Positions 28,029-36,345 of a stretch of DNA of 54,316 nucleotides are shown one piece after another. The position numbers were made by a program, and so were the translations under genes. A model generated the notes under the pieces. The model saw only the letters and a list, made by a program, of their open reading frames with translations. It did not search any database and was not told where the DNA came from. The DNA is from IMCC2047 sp041395865 (GTDB taxonomy: Bacteria > Pseudomonadota > Gammaproteobacteria > Pseudomonadales > IMCC2047). The stretch covers positions 1 through 54,316 of the forward strand of contig JAWKZQ010000016.1 in NCBI GenBank assembly GCA_041395865.1, given 5' to 3'. Numbering within the stretch: the stretch's first letter is position 1; each line of letters opens with the position of its first letter.

Positions 28029-30089
28029 ATGCGCCTCATAGCGCTCTTTCTCATTCTTGTTCTTTGTCGCCCCTGCCCGGCAGATACCAACGCCGATGAA
28101 AGTCTGCTGCTTCTTTATGACGACCATAATTTCGTTAGTATCGCCACGGGGCGCAAGCAATTGCTATCAAAAGCGCCGGCCATTGCAACGGTCATTACTT
28201 CCGAAGAAATCCGTGCCACTGGCGCCCAAAACATTAACGATGTTTTGGAGACCGTACCGGGCCTGCATGTTTCCGTGAGAGCTGGCGGGTTTATACCCAT
28301 CTACACCATCCGGGGCATCTCCTCTGAATTCAATCCTGAGGTTTTGGTACTGGTGAACGGAGCGCCTCAAACCAGCTTACTGTTTGGGAATAAAGGCGAA
28401 ATCTGGGCAGGCGTTCCCATCGAAACGATCTCACGCATAGAGGTGATTCGCGGTCCCGGTTCAGCCATTTATGGTGCTGATGCATTTTCAGGCGTCATTA
28501 ACATCATTACAAAAACCCCAGAAGAGCTTCAGGGCCTGGAAACCGGTTTTTCCCTCGGTTCCTTCAATACGCAACGCAGCTGGTTACAGTACGGTGGCCA
28601 ATTAAATAGCTGGCGCATCGGTGCCTCGCTGAGTTTGTTTAAAACCGATGGCGAAGATGAAACTATCACACAAGATGCTCAGTCCACCTTTGACACGTTA
28701 CTGGGCACCTCAGCCTCTTTGGCCCCTGGTGACGTCAACACATCTAAAAAATCACTGGACGCACGCTTAGAACTCGCCAACGATACCTGGAATATCAAAA
28801 CCGGTTACCAGGCCGTTCGCGACTGGGGAGCGGGTGTCGGAGGCCTCGGGGCACTCGATCCATACGGTACAGGCGAAAGTGATCGTTTCAATGTAGGCAT
28901 CAGCTACCGTAACCCGAATTTTACTGAAACATGGGATGTTCATGCGCAGCTGAACTATCTTGAAATCAGCACCCTCACAGACATGACCCTGTTGCCTCCC
29001 GGCTTCGACTCCAGTGCTGTCGGCGGCGGGTTATTTCCTAACGGCGTTATTGGTATACCCTCCTACGACGAACGCCATACCCGCCTTGACCTGTCTGCCT
29101 TCAATTCAAGCTGGGACAAACATAACATTCGCATTGGTTCAGGCTTTCATCACCTGGACTTTTACCGGGTTAAAGAAGACAAAAACTTTGCAATCGATCC
29201 AGGCCCCATCATTTCACCATTACCAGGAGGAGTGACAGACGTTAGCGACTCCAGCCCTTTTAACCAGGAAAAAACACGCAAGATTTTTTATTTTTTTGTA
29301 CAGGATGAGTGGCAACTTTCCCCCTATTGGTCACTGACAAGCGGCGTTCGTTATGATCACTACTCAGACTTCGGAAGCACCTTAAACCCAAGAGCCGCCC
29401 TTGTCTGGGACACCTCCTCTAACCTGACAACAAAACTGCTTTATGGCAGGGCTTTCCGGGCGCCATCTTTTGCCGAGCTGTTTAATATCAATAATCCGGT
29501 TGCCCTGGGGAATGATACGCTGGATCCTGAGACCATAGACACCTACGAACTTGCCTTTGATTATGCCTTTTCACCCGACATGAGCATGGGGCTGAGCCTG
29601 TTTTATTATGAAATAAAAGACATCATTCGCTTCAATCCGGCCATTGCGGCGAATACCGGCAAACAAATTGGAAGAGGCTTCGAATGGGAGTTTGAATGGT
29701 CAACCACGGAGAACCTGTCGTTACTTGGAAATTTTGCCTATCAACGATCTAAGGCAATGGGCAGCCATAATCCTTTCGCGCCATCACAGCAACTCTATAT
29801 TGGCTCTAAATACCAACTGTCCCCCTCCTGGTCACTCAGCGCTCAAATGAATTGGGTCATGGGTAGAAAAAGGGAAGCCAGCGACACGCGTTCCGGGGTT
29901 AAGGACTTCACAACCTTTGATTTAAACCTGGTTGGCGCTGATATCATGCCAGGGCTGAAGGTTGCCCTTTCCCTGAAAAACCTCACCAATGAGCGTATTT
30001 TTGAGCCCTCACTGGCCGCCAACCGTGTGCCCAACGACCTCCCCAGATCAGGGCGCAGCCTAACCTCCGAACTTGTCATTTCATGGTAA
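28029..30089 (+). CDS. TonB-dependent outer-membrane receptor
   Basis: The product has 686 residues. It has a signal peptide (MRLIALFLILVLCRPCPAD), then a plug domain with APAIATVITSEEIRATGAQN, LETVPGLHVSV, YTIRGISSEFNPEVLVLVNG, and IEVIRGPGSAIYGADAFSGV (about residues 130-158). The barrel follows, with the conserved late LYGRAFRAPSFAELFN and PETIDTYELAFDY, and a C-terminal ELVISW ending in an aromatic. It imports a ligand such as a siderophore, cobalamin or oligosaccharide across the outer membrane; the ligand is not readable. It is monocistronic, with about 195 bp upstream. No Fur-like box was clearly seen. Confidence 0.92.
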   Translation: MRLIALFLILVLCRPCPADTNADESLLLLYDDHNFVSIATGRKQLLSKAPAIATVITSEEIRATGAQNINDVLETVPGLHVSVRAGGFIPIYTIRGISSEFNPEVLVLVNGAPQTSLLFGNKGEIWAGVPIETISRIEVIRGPGSAIYGADAFSGVINIITKTPEELQGLETGFSLGSFNTQRSWLQYGGQLNSWRIGASLSLFKTDGEDETITQDAQSTFDTLLGTSASLAPGDVNTSKKSLDARLELANDTWNIKTGYQAVRDWGAGVGGLGALDPYGTGESDRFNVGISYRNPNFTETWDVHAQLNYLEISTLTDMTLLPPGFDSSAVGGGLFPNGVIGIPSYDERHTRLDLSAFNSSWDKHNIRIGSGFHHLDFYRVKEDKNFAIDPGPIISPLPGGVTDVSDSSPFNQEKTRKIFYFFVQDEWQLSPYWSLTSGVRYDHYSDFGSTLNPRAALVWDTSSNLTTKLLYGRAFRAPSFAELFNINNPVALGNDTLDPETIDTYELAFDYAFSPDMSMGLSLFYYEIKDIIRFNPAIAANTGKQIGRGFEWEFEWSTTENLSLLGNFAYQRSKAMGSHNPFAPSQQLYIGSKYQLSPSWSLSAQMNWVMGRKREASDTRSGVKDFTTFDLNLVGADIMPGLKVALSLKNLTNERIFEPSLAANRVPNDLPRSGRSLTSELVISW

Positions 30090-30250
30090 CTTAGGCTTTA
30101 CATTGATAAGCGATCCCAACGACCCCCTCTTAAAAGCGCGATAGAACGATTCAAAATTATTGATCATCTCACAAAGCGCAATGTCAAAACTTTACTCACA
30201 AAAGAAAGATGCGTAGCTTCAATTCAGCCTATCTTTTACGGTAACCTACG

Positions 30251-30583
30251 ATGAACAGCGTTTTCAGGAAACTCATTTCGGAACGTGATTTTGAAAAGCA
30301 AGCCAGGCACTTTTTCGCAAGCCTGGAAAACAGCAACACCGATTACCTGTACGTCTTCTCTCTGGACCGTGACAACCCGTGCCTGATGATTGATTTCGAT
30401 AACTGTCGGCAGTTGTCGCGCATCACCATGAGCGAGTCCGGTCAATGCGACATCGAGGTGGTTTCTTTCAAAGACAGCGCTCAACTCATTCATGAATCCT
30501 ATGAGCTGCGCAGTCTGGGTGAATTTGAAGATAAGTTGTTAAGCCTGATTGCCTATATGAAAGCCAGTGAAACACTGCACTGA
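30251..30583 (+). CDS. Uncharacterised 110-residue protein
   Basis: A small acidic cytoplasmic protein starting at ATG 30251 with only a weak upstream ribosome site. It contains the motif DYLYVFSLDRDNPCLMIDFD and ends in a helix (LGEFEDKLLSLIAYMKASE). I recognise no family. Codon use and the regular alternation of secondary-structure elements look genuine. It lies between the receptor gene and another unassigned gene, each separated by 160-260 bp, so it probably has its own promoter. Confidence 0.65.
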   Translation: MNSVFRKLISERDFEKQARHFFASLENSNTDYLYVFSLDRDNPCLMIDFDNCRQLSRITMSESGQCDIEVVSFKDSAQLIHESYELRSLGEFEDKLLSLIAYMKASETLH

Positions 30584-30841
30584 TCTCAGCCGCTTAAAAT
30601 CCATCCCACTCCCATGACCTGACCTCCCTTGATGAGGCCATATCAGCCGGTTGCGCCCCGGCGACTTGCCATGGGTCAAACTGACGTTCAATATACTCCA
30701 AAATAAATACCTAATTATTTACTTACAGTAAATTAATTTACATACTGGTAACCTTTTCAACAGCCAGTAATCCACCGGGGCCGCCAGCACACAGCACGGG
30801 AAACGCTGATCCGACTCAGGTTTTAAAACCGAAAACAACCG

Positions 30842-31639
30842 ATGGTCGTAAACATGAATTGGGAAAAATACCTGAAACAAATGGCAGGCTGGGATCAAGT
30901 GACCCTGGACCCCCGGAGCTTTGTGCAACTGGAACATGCCACCCCGATCTCCCCCAAAGAATATCTCGAGTTTGCAGACAAAGACCTGTTGCTCGCCAAC
31001 ACCCATGGCTTGGTTAATGCGTTGTCAAACGCCAAGCGTGCGATTAACTGCCAGATCACCAGTCTGCTGGCAGTGCTCGGGCTTCAAAATGCCTCAGACC
31101 TTCAAACCAAGATACAGCGGTTCGAGGAAATCGGTATTCTTACACCCAGGGTAAGCAAAAAGATCAGCTCGCTCGAGTCTTTGCTGGAAAACCAATTCAG
31201 CAAACCCGGTATGGAAGAGGTCGAAGACGCCATCAATATCGCCACACTTTTCGTAGATGCCACCGACAAGGTTTTCAGGGAATTCATGGTTTCCTGGTGG
31301 GTCATCAAGGAGGAAAGCGAAAAACAAAACAACACCTACCATTACAAAGAGGGCAACAAAACCTTTATCGTCAATGACGATGCGCCTAAAAACGATTACT
31401 CGGATGCCCTGTATGTTCAGTACGACCAGGAGTCGGGCGACTACTGTGTCTGGGGCTACCTGAATGGCGAAGAGGTCTTTGAAGCAGAAGTGGAATGCAG
31501 CTCACCACTGGATATCGAATTCATCAAGTGCTCGATTCTCACCCACTCAAAATCAGCAGCCTCAGAGCAAAAACAAATAGCCGCTGATTTTGTCAGCCAG
31601 ATTCAAGGCAAAAAGGGTATCCAGGAACTCCCGCTTTAA
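30842..31639 (+). CDS. Uncharacterised protein with a HEPN-like N-terminal helix region
   Basis: The product has 265 residues. Residues about 35-75 (YLEFADKDLLLANTHGLVNA, then LSNAKRAINCQITSLL) resemble the helical start of HEPN-like proteins, though the catalytic R-x4-H pattern of nuclease HEPN domains is not seen. The middle is helical (SSLESLLENQ). The last third is beta-rich and acidic (YVQYDQESGDYCVWGYLNGE). The function is unknown. Starts are ATG 30842 or ATG 30854; neither has a clear Shine-Dalgarno. The 250-bp region upstream is AT-rich near 30710-30740 and probably holds the promoter. It is convergent with the FAD oxidase gene with only 26 bp between stops. Confidence 0.65.
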   Translation: MVVNMNWEKYLKQMAGWDQVTLDPRSFVQLEHATPISPKEYLEFADKDLLLANTHGLVNALSNAKRAINCQITSLLAVLGLQNASDLQTKIQRFEEIGILTPRVSKKISSLESLLENQFSKPGMEEVEDAINIATLFVDATDKVFREFMVSWWVIKEESEKQNNTYHYKEGNKTFIVNDDAPKNDYSDALYVQYDQESGDYCVWGYLNGEEVFEAEVECSSPLDIEFIKCSILTHSKSAASEQKQIAADFVSQIQGKKGIQELPL

Positions 31640-31665
31640 GCCAACCAGCCGAAACTTTAAAACCT

Positions 31666-33051
31666 TCAGCGCGCCTTATCCTCCAGACCGGCTGGCGCCA
31701 GCCTCGCAAAGGAAACGTCCAGCCGCGAAGGTTTTCTACCCAACGCCTCTGCCCTTTCCTTGCGAAGAACTGCATGACGAACCAGGTTACCGCCAACAAA
31801 CCGCAGAGGCTCGGGCGGAAAAAGCCTGGTTTTTCGATTAACCAGCCCCGCCTGGCTCCATTCATCCTTAATGCCAAGCGCAAGGCTTGACAGGATACGC
31901 CCCCCAATCCGGCTGGGGCCAACACCATTCCCGCTCCAGCCAACCCCATAAACAATATGCTGTGCCTCGGGTAAGGCACCCAAAACCGGTAAGCTGTCGT
32001 AGGTTCTGTCAATGCCTCCCGACCAGCTGTGCGCCACCCTGACATCCCGTAACTGCGGATAAACACGACGAAAATCTGCTTCCGTGGCAACAGCGTCTTC
32101 CTCCGAGTATTGAAAACGCGCCCCGATACGGCTGCCAAAAGCCAATGCCCCCGTTCCCTTTCCAAAAGCAATGCGCCCGTCCAAGGTCGTGCGATAATAA
32201 TCCACAAACAACTGGGAATCGGTAATCGCCTCGCCACCAATCCAGCCAATTTCGGCAAGCCTGTCAGGTATTGGCTCGGTAATCACGACTGTACTCGTCA
32301 CCGGCACAATAACCCGGCTCAATTCAGGAATGGCTGATGCCCAGACATTGCTGGCAATCACCACGCGATCAGCCACAACGCGCCCCGCAGGCGTCGTTAA
32401 ATGAACAGGTTTCCGACGATCAAAAGCGGTAACAGGCGTCTTTTCAAAAATTTTAATCCCTTTTTGCAGCGCTATACGACGCAGTCCCCAGGCCAGGCGA
32501 GCCGGCTGCACCGTAGCTACCGACGGATCAAAAACACCGCCAAGGTGCACCTCGGAACCGCTGCGACGACACAGCTCATCGGCAGACAAGTGTTCGAACA
32601 CCGGGTAACCAAGCTTTGTGCAGGTATTCGCTACAGCCTGCCAGGCATCCATTTGCGCCGCGGTAGTTGCGCTCCATAACCAACCGTTTTGCCGAAAATG
32701 CGCATCGATATCATGTTCACGGCAAAATTGACCCACTTCACCAATCGCCCTCACTGAAGCTGCAGCCAGCCTGACTGCCTCATCTTGTCCACAACAGGCA
32801 ACCAACGAACTGAACTTGGGCCACCAGGACATAACAAAACCGCCATTACGGCCGGATGCGCCACTACCGCAAATATCCTTCTCCAGAATCACAACACGGA
32901 TACCCGGCGACTTTTCAACGAGTTCAAGTGCTGTCCACAGGCCGACAAAGCCACCACCGATAATAGCAACATCGGCATTCACGGAACGGTTCAGGGGCTC
33001 CCGGGGAGCCAACTCATTTCCCAATTCTTCTAACCAGAAGGATCGCCTCAT
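31666..33051 (-). CDS. FAD-dependent amine/amino-acid oxidase (DAO family)
   Basis: The product has 461 residues. The N-terminal DVAIIGGGFVGLWTALEL (about residues 27-44) is the FAD dinucleotide-binding motif, followed by GSGASGRNGGFVMSWW, typical of glycine/D-amino-acid oxidase and gamma-glutamylputrescine oxidase-like (PuuB/PauB) enzymes. The C-terminal YGVGWSGNGVGPSRIGGRIL is the second FAD contact. Expected reaction: oxidation of a C-N bond to an aldehyde or imine. A divergent aldehyde dehydrogenase 304 bp away supports a two-step amine-to-acid pathway (polyamine-like), by analogy with PuuB/PuuC. ATG 33051 has a G-rich AAGGGG run directly upstream. Confidence 0.85.
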   Translation of the reverse strand: MRRSFWLEELGNELAPREPLNRSVNADVAIIGGGFVGLWTALELVEKSPGIRVVILEKDICGSGASGRNGGFVMSWWPKFSSLVACCGQDEAVRLAAASVRAIGEVGQFCREHDIDAHFRQNGWLWSATTAAQMDAWQAVANTCTKLGYPVFEHLSADELCRRSGSEVHLGGVFDPSVATVQPARLAWGLRRIALQKGIKIFEKTPVTAFDRRKPVHLTTPAGRVVADRVVIASNVWASAIPELSRVIVPVTSTVVITEPIPDRLAEIGWIGGEAITDSQLFVDYYRTTLDGRIAFGKGTGALAFGSRIGARFQYSEEDAVATEADFRRVYPQLRDVRVAHSWSGGIDRTYDSLPVLGALPEAQHIVYGVGWSGNGVGPSRIGGRILSSLALGIKDEWSQAGLVNRKTRLFPPEPLRFVGGNLVRHAVLRKERAEALGRKPSRLDVSFARLAPAGLEDKAR

Positions 33052-33355
33052 CCCCCCCCCTTAAACGCTTATTTCCAACGCATCGACTCAATGTACAGAC
33101 AAAATATCAAACCTATTATTGTTCTGTAAATATAAAAAGAATCAAACAGCTGATCAAACACCCTTATCCAACAGAACGATACAGAAAACATCCTACCTAT
33201 ATAAAAGTGTTATAAGGACGCATGCAACATAGATACAAACACAAAAATAATACTAATTTCTACAGAACACTAGCAGATATTATATTTACACAACAACAAA
33301 AGCGATGTAGGCTCTACCCAAATACATGCCGACAAAGCTGCAAGGAGAAACCGCT
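33052..33355. promoter_or_regulatory. AT-rich divergent promoter region with repeated TACAGA motifs
   Basis: This 304-bp intergenic stretch separates the divergent oxidase and aldehyde dehydrogenase genes and is much more AT-rich than its surroundings. TACAGA or its complement recurs at 33094-33099, 33122-33128 (TTCTGTA), 33180-33186 (TACAGAA) and 33261-33268 (TACAGAAC). GTTCTGTA at 33121 and TACAGAAC at 33261 are exact reverse complements. They may be operator sites for a shared regulator; this is inference from repetition. TATAAAAG at 33200 could be a promoter element. Confidence 0.45.
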
Positions 33356-34861
33356 GTGACCGCAAAAAACCTACTTAACGACCTCAGCCGCACGCTCTAT
33401 ATCAACGGCGACTTTATTAAAAGCAGCGCCACCGAGAGCATTCCCGTTATCGATCCAGCAACCGAGCAACTTATCGGCCATGTTGCAGACGCCACCGAAA
33501 AGGAAGTCGAACAGGCAATCCAAACAGCCAACCAAGCTCAAAAAGCCTGGCGCAAAACGGAATTCCTGACACGTTGCGAACTGCTGCATGGCGTGGCCGG
33601 AAAATTAAGGCAGATGACGCCAGAACTGGCAGAAATTTTAACGCGCGAAATGGGCAAGCCTTACAAGGAAACGGCCGATGAAATGGAGTGGTCTGCCAGC
33701 TGTTTCGACTACTATGCCGAAATTTCACGCCATGATCAGGGCAACGTACTCGGTCCTGTCGTTGAGGGCCAGCTCCATTACACCATCAAAGAACCGCTCG
33801 GCGTCGTGGTTAGCATCCAACCCTTCAATTACCCGATTCTACTGCTTGCCTGGCAAGCCGCAGCCGCACTGGGAACAGGCAACGCTGTCATCGTAAAGCC
33901 CTCCGAACTGACATCACTGTCCACCCTGGCCTTTATGAAGGCTTTCGACGAGTTTCCACCCGGCTTAATGCAGTGTATTACCGGTCGCGGACAGGTCGGC
34001 GCAGCGCTCTGCAACAGCCCGGACACCCACATGGTTGCCTTCACCGGCGGCATCGAAACCGGCAAACATGTTGCACGGGCCTGCGCCGAACAATTCAAGC
34101 CTGTTTTAATTGAGGCTTCCGGCAACGATCCTTTTATTGTGATGCCTTCCGCCAACCTTGATATGGCCGTCAAAGGCGGTGTTTTTGCAGCATTCCTAAA
34201 CTGCGGCCAGGTATGCACCTCGGCAGAACGCTTCTATATTCACGAAGATATCTACGATGAATACGTCAGCCGCTTTGTCGCCGAAGTGAAAAAGCTGCGA
34301 ATTGGCAATGGGCTCGAAAAAGTCGACCTGGGCCCAATGGTCAGCGAAGCGGAACGTACCCGCTTTGAGGCGAAGATTGCCAAGGCTCTTGAGGAAGGCG
34401 CGATTCTCGAAACCGGCGGCGGTCGCCCGGCAGAGCTGGATAAAGGCTGGTTTACCGAACCAACCGTACTGTCAGGCGTTACCCCTGAGATGTCGATCCT
34501 CCAAGGGGAAATTTTTGGCCCGGCAGCCCCCATGTGCAAAGTAGCCAGCCTCGATGAAGCCATCAAGCTGGCCAACGATTCAGAATACGGTTTGGGCGCC
34601 AACATTTATACCCAGGATCTCAATGAATCCATGCGCGCCACTAATGAACTGGAAGCCGGCATGGTTTGGGTTAACGCGCCGTTGCTCGATAATGATGCCG
34701 GCCCATTCGGCGGCAATAAAATGAGCGGCCTTGGCCGCGAGCTTGGCCCCGAAGGCCTGGAATCCTTCCGCACCAGTAAATTTGTCATAGTCGACCCTTC
34801 CGCAAGCGACCAGGGATTCTGGTGGTTCCCCTATAGCGACACGGAAGCTCACCCAGGTTAA
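33356..34861 (+). CDS. NAD(P)-dependent aldehyde dehydrogenase
   Basis: The product is about 501 residues from GTG 33356, chosen because AAGGAG lies 9 nt upstream; an upstream ATG at 33326 would read through that site. Motifs of the ALDH superfamily: QPFNYPILLLAWQAAAALG (NAD site), VAFTGGIETGKHVA, catalytic Glu in LIEASGNDPF (LELGG in many relatives), nucleophile Cys in NCGQVCTSAERF, and EIFGPAAPM near the C-terminus. It oxidises an aldehyde to the acid. Being divergent from an amine oxidase gene, it probably acts on that enzyme's aldehyde product. A strong terminator follows. Confidence 0.92.
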   Translation: MTAKNLLNDLSRTLYINGDFIKSSATESIPVIDPATEQLIGHVADATEKEVEQAIQTANQAQKAWRKTEFLTRCELLHGVAGKLRQMTPELAEILTREMGKPYKETADEMEWSASCFDYYAEISRHDQGNVLGPVVEGQLHYTIKEPLGVVVSIQPFNYPILLLAWQAAAALGTGNAVIVKPSELTSLSTLAFMKAFDEFPPGLMQCITGRGQVGAALCNSPDTHMVAFTGGIETGKHVARACAEQFKPVLIEASGNDPFIVMPSANLDMAVKGGVFAAFLNCGQVCTSAERFYIHEDIYDEYVSRFVAEVKKLRIGNGLEKVDLGPMVSEAERTRFEAKIAKALEEGAILETGGGRPAELDKGWFTEPTVLSGVTPEMSILQGEIFGPAAPMCKVASLDEAIKLANDSEYGLGANIYTQDLNESMRATNELEAGMVWVNAPLLDNDAGPFGGNKMSGLGRELGPEGLESFRTSKFVIVDPSASDQGFWWFPYSDTEAHPG

Positions 34862-34882
34862 ACAGAAAGAATCCACCTTTAT

Positions 34883-34921
34883 ACCGGCGGGGGATAAGGC
34901 GTTTCCCCGCCGGTTTTTTTT
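34883..34921 (+). terminator. Rho-independent terminator of the aldehyde dehydrogenase gene
   Basis: ACCGGCGGGG (34883-34892), 12-nt loop, CCCCGCCGGT (34905-34914), then seven further T residues. It starts 22 bp after the stop codon. Confidence 0.93.
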
Positions 34922-35046
34922 CACTTGTTTCCCAATCATCGCCAATTCGGCAGAAATCCGCTCGAACAGCGAATTTATAGGATAAAAAGAGTCAAACGAA
35001 GAGCAACCCACATCGATACTCACCAACGGCCCAGGGGAGACCAGCC

Positions 35047-35262
35047 ATGCTGCTCAAACAAAAATCCACGGGTGACCTGCTAGAAGTGACGGATCTTCAA
35101 AATCTCTTTAATTTAAATCATCCCGCCGTTATCGGACGCTACCAGTGCGGCGAAGAACAACAGGACCCGGAACCTTTCCAAAAATCCGACCTGGTTTTCT
35201 TATCTGGCGAAGCGCTACCGCGCTGCTGGACAGACCCCCACTACAGAGACAAAGAAACATAA
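35047..35262 (+). CDS. Small conserved protein (71 residues)
   Basis: ATG 35047 is preceded by GGGGAG. The product is polar and acidic with the blocks GRYQCGEEQQDPEPFQKSDL and LVFLSGEALPRCWTDPHYRD. I believe similar short proteins occur in pseudomonads, where they are sometimes labelled acetyltransferases, but this is too short to be one. No function is assigned. It stands alone between the aldehyde dehydrogenase terminator and the IS110-like mini-genes. Confidence 0.65.
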   Translation: MLLKQKSTGDLLEVTDLQNLFNLNHPAVIGRYQCGEEQQDPEPFQKSDLVFLSGEALPRCWTDPHYRDKET

Positions 35263-35362
35263 AACACCAAGCCGCGCACATTTAAAAAAAGCGACTATTC
35301 AAAACCTGCAACAAATGAGACACTAGCCGGCCAGATTGAAACGCAACGGCAAAGGTAACGGC

Positions 35363-35602
35363 ATGACTCTTTTTTGCGGCATTGTCCTGAATAAGGACGA
35401 CATCAACATCACCATCATCGACGAAAGGCAGAACGAGGTTGTCAACGAAGACGTACCCAATGATGCCAGTCGTGTGATTGCTGTTTTAGCGCCACACCGC
35501 GGCGAGTTGCAAAGTATCGTTATGGAAGCCTGCAAAAATCCCGAGTGGCTGATGGATGCATTAAGGGCCGAAGGTTACACAAACGTTCATTCCGTGGAGT
35601 AA
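35363..35602 (+). CDS. Stand-alone IS110-transposase-like N-terminal domain, copy 1
   Basis: The product is about 79 residues from ATG 35363 (AAGGTAA upstream); an in-frame start at 35336 lacks such a site. The layout CGIVLNKDD..., DERQNEVVNEDVPND, VLAPHRGELQSIVMEA and LMDALRAEGY follows the first 75 residues of IS110-family transposases (RuvC-like DEDD fold), and then stops where those proteins go on with the rest of the catalytic domain. The usual first Asp (G-I-D) is Val here; the Glu of VMEA is kept. A second, diverged copy follows at 35747. It may be a degraded transposase or a domesticated domain; a full transposase is clearly absent. Confidence 0.6.
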   Translation: MTLFCGIVLNKDDINITIIDERQNEVVNEDVPNDASRVIAVLAPHRGELQSIVMEACKNPEWLMDALRAEGYTNVHSVE

Positions 35603-35746
35603 CACAAACACCCTATCGGGTGCGCACCGCCCCATAACCAATGCGCACCGCTGGCACTTCAAAGCATCTGGCAGACCCACATCATCGACCCATTTGCCCG
35701 CATTGCGGTCAAAAGCCGCAGGGTTCAAAACAAAGGGGCCCGGCCT

Positions 35747-35983
35747 ATGCAACACCTTCATTGCGGCCTTGAACTTCGCCATAACCTCATTTTTGCAACG
35801 CTGGTAACCAACCAGGGTACATTAGTCATTAAGAAAACCCTGCCTAACAACCTGGATGCACTGCTTGCTTTCCTGGAACCATACCGCCTTCAGCTTGATG
35901 ATGTTGTCATGGAGGAAACAGAAAACTGGCGAATGCTCGCTGGCCCACTGGCCGAACACGGATTTCATACCACGGTTATTTAA
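35747..35983 (+). CDS. Stand-alone IS110-transposase-like N-terminal domain, copy 2
   Basis: The product is 78 residues from ATG 35747, with AAGGGG upstream. CGLELRHN, KKTLPNNLDALLAFLEPYR, LDDVVMEETENW and LAEHGF align with copy 1 across the whole length, and both end at the same relative point. In this copy the first catalytic position reads G-L-E rather than G-I-D. Sequence identity to copy 1 is modest, so this is not a recent duplication. It is separated from copy 1 by 144 bp and followed by a structured intergenic element. The function is unknown. Confidence 0.6.
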   Translation: MQHLHCGLELRHNLIFATLVTNQGTLVIKKTLPNNLDALLAFLEPYRLQLDDVVMEETENWRMLAGPLAEHGFHTTVI

Positions 35984-35992
35984 CCTATCGTT

Positions 35993-36068
35993 CCTCGTTA
36001 TCGCTGAACCAGTCTCGATTTCTTTGCGTATATGCAAATCCCGAAACAGTATGTTTCGCATAACGAGG
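35993..36068 (+). other. Extended inverted-repeat element downstream of IS110-like ORF
   Basis: CCTCGTTAT at 35993-36001 pairs exactly with ATAACGAGG at 36060-36068, and an inner hairpin CGAAAC-AGTAT-GTTTCG (36042-36058) sits within. It starts 9 bp after the stop of copy 2. It could be a folded transcript end, an element end remnant or a leader structure; there is no T-run for a simple terminator. Confidence 0.5.
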
Positions 36069-36162
36069 TCTAAATACCCGTTATAAAAGGCTTATTCGGT
36101 TGACAGTTTGACTCTTGATAGGCAGAATTTCCGCCCCGTGAAGAACCGAATCTGAAGATTAG

Positions 36163-36184
36163 TGTGACAAACGATCTTGTCACA
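36163..36184. promoter_or_regulatory. 22-bp perfect palindrome upstream of aminotransferase
   Basis: TGTGACAA-ACGATC-TTGTCACA, with eight-base perfect arms. It lies about 160 bp upstream of the aminotransferase start. The half-site spacing does not fit CRP (TGTGA-N6-TCACA). It is probably an operator of an unidentified dimeric regulator. The rest of the 362-bp gap (35984-36345) holds the 35993 element and AT-rich promoter-like sequence, but no gene. Confidence 0.5.
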
Positions 36185-36345
36185 AAAAAGGCCGTGCTCA
36201 AAAACACTGCAGAAAACAAAACACTGCTAGTTACCCCTATTAACATAGGTTATCGAAACAGTTTGGTTCGCTTTCTGGTTTGTTTATCTCGAGCTTTTTT
36301 AATTCTCAGAACCGTAAATGTGTAAATACTTAGGGATACTTGAAA

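Noticed and set aside
35363..35983. A complete IS110 insertion sequence
   Set aside because: The C-terminal transposase domain (Tnp_20) is absent and no element ends were found.
36163..36184. CRP/Vfr site
   Set aside because: TGTGA and TCACA are 12 bases apart rather than six, so it is recorded as an unassigned palindrome.
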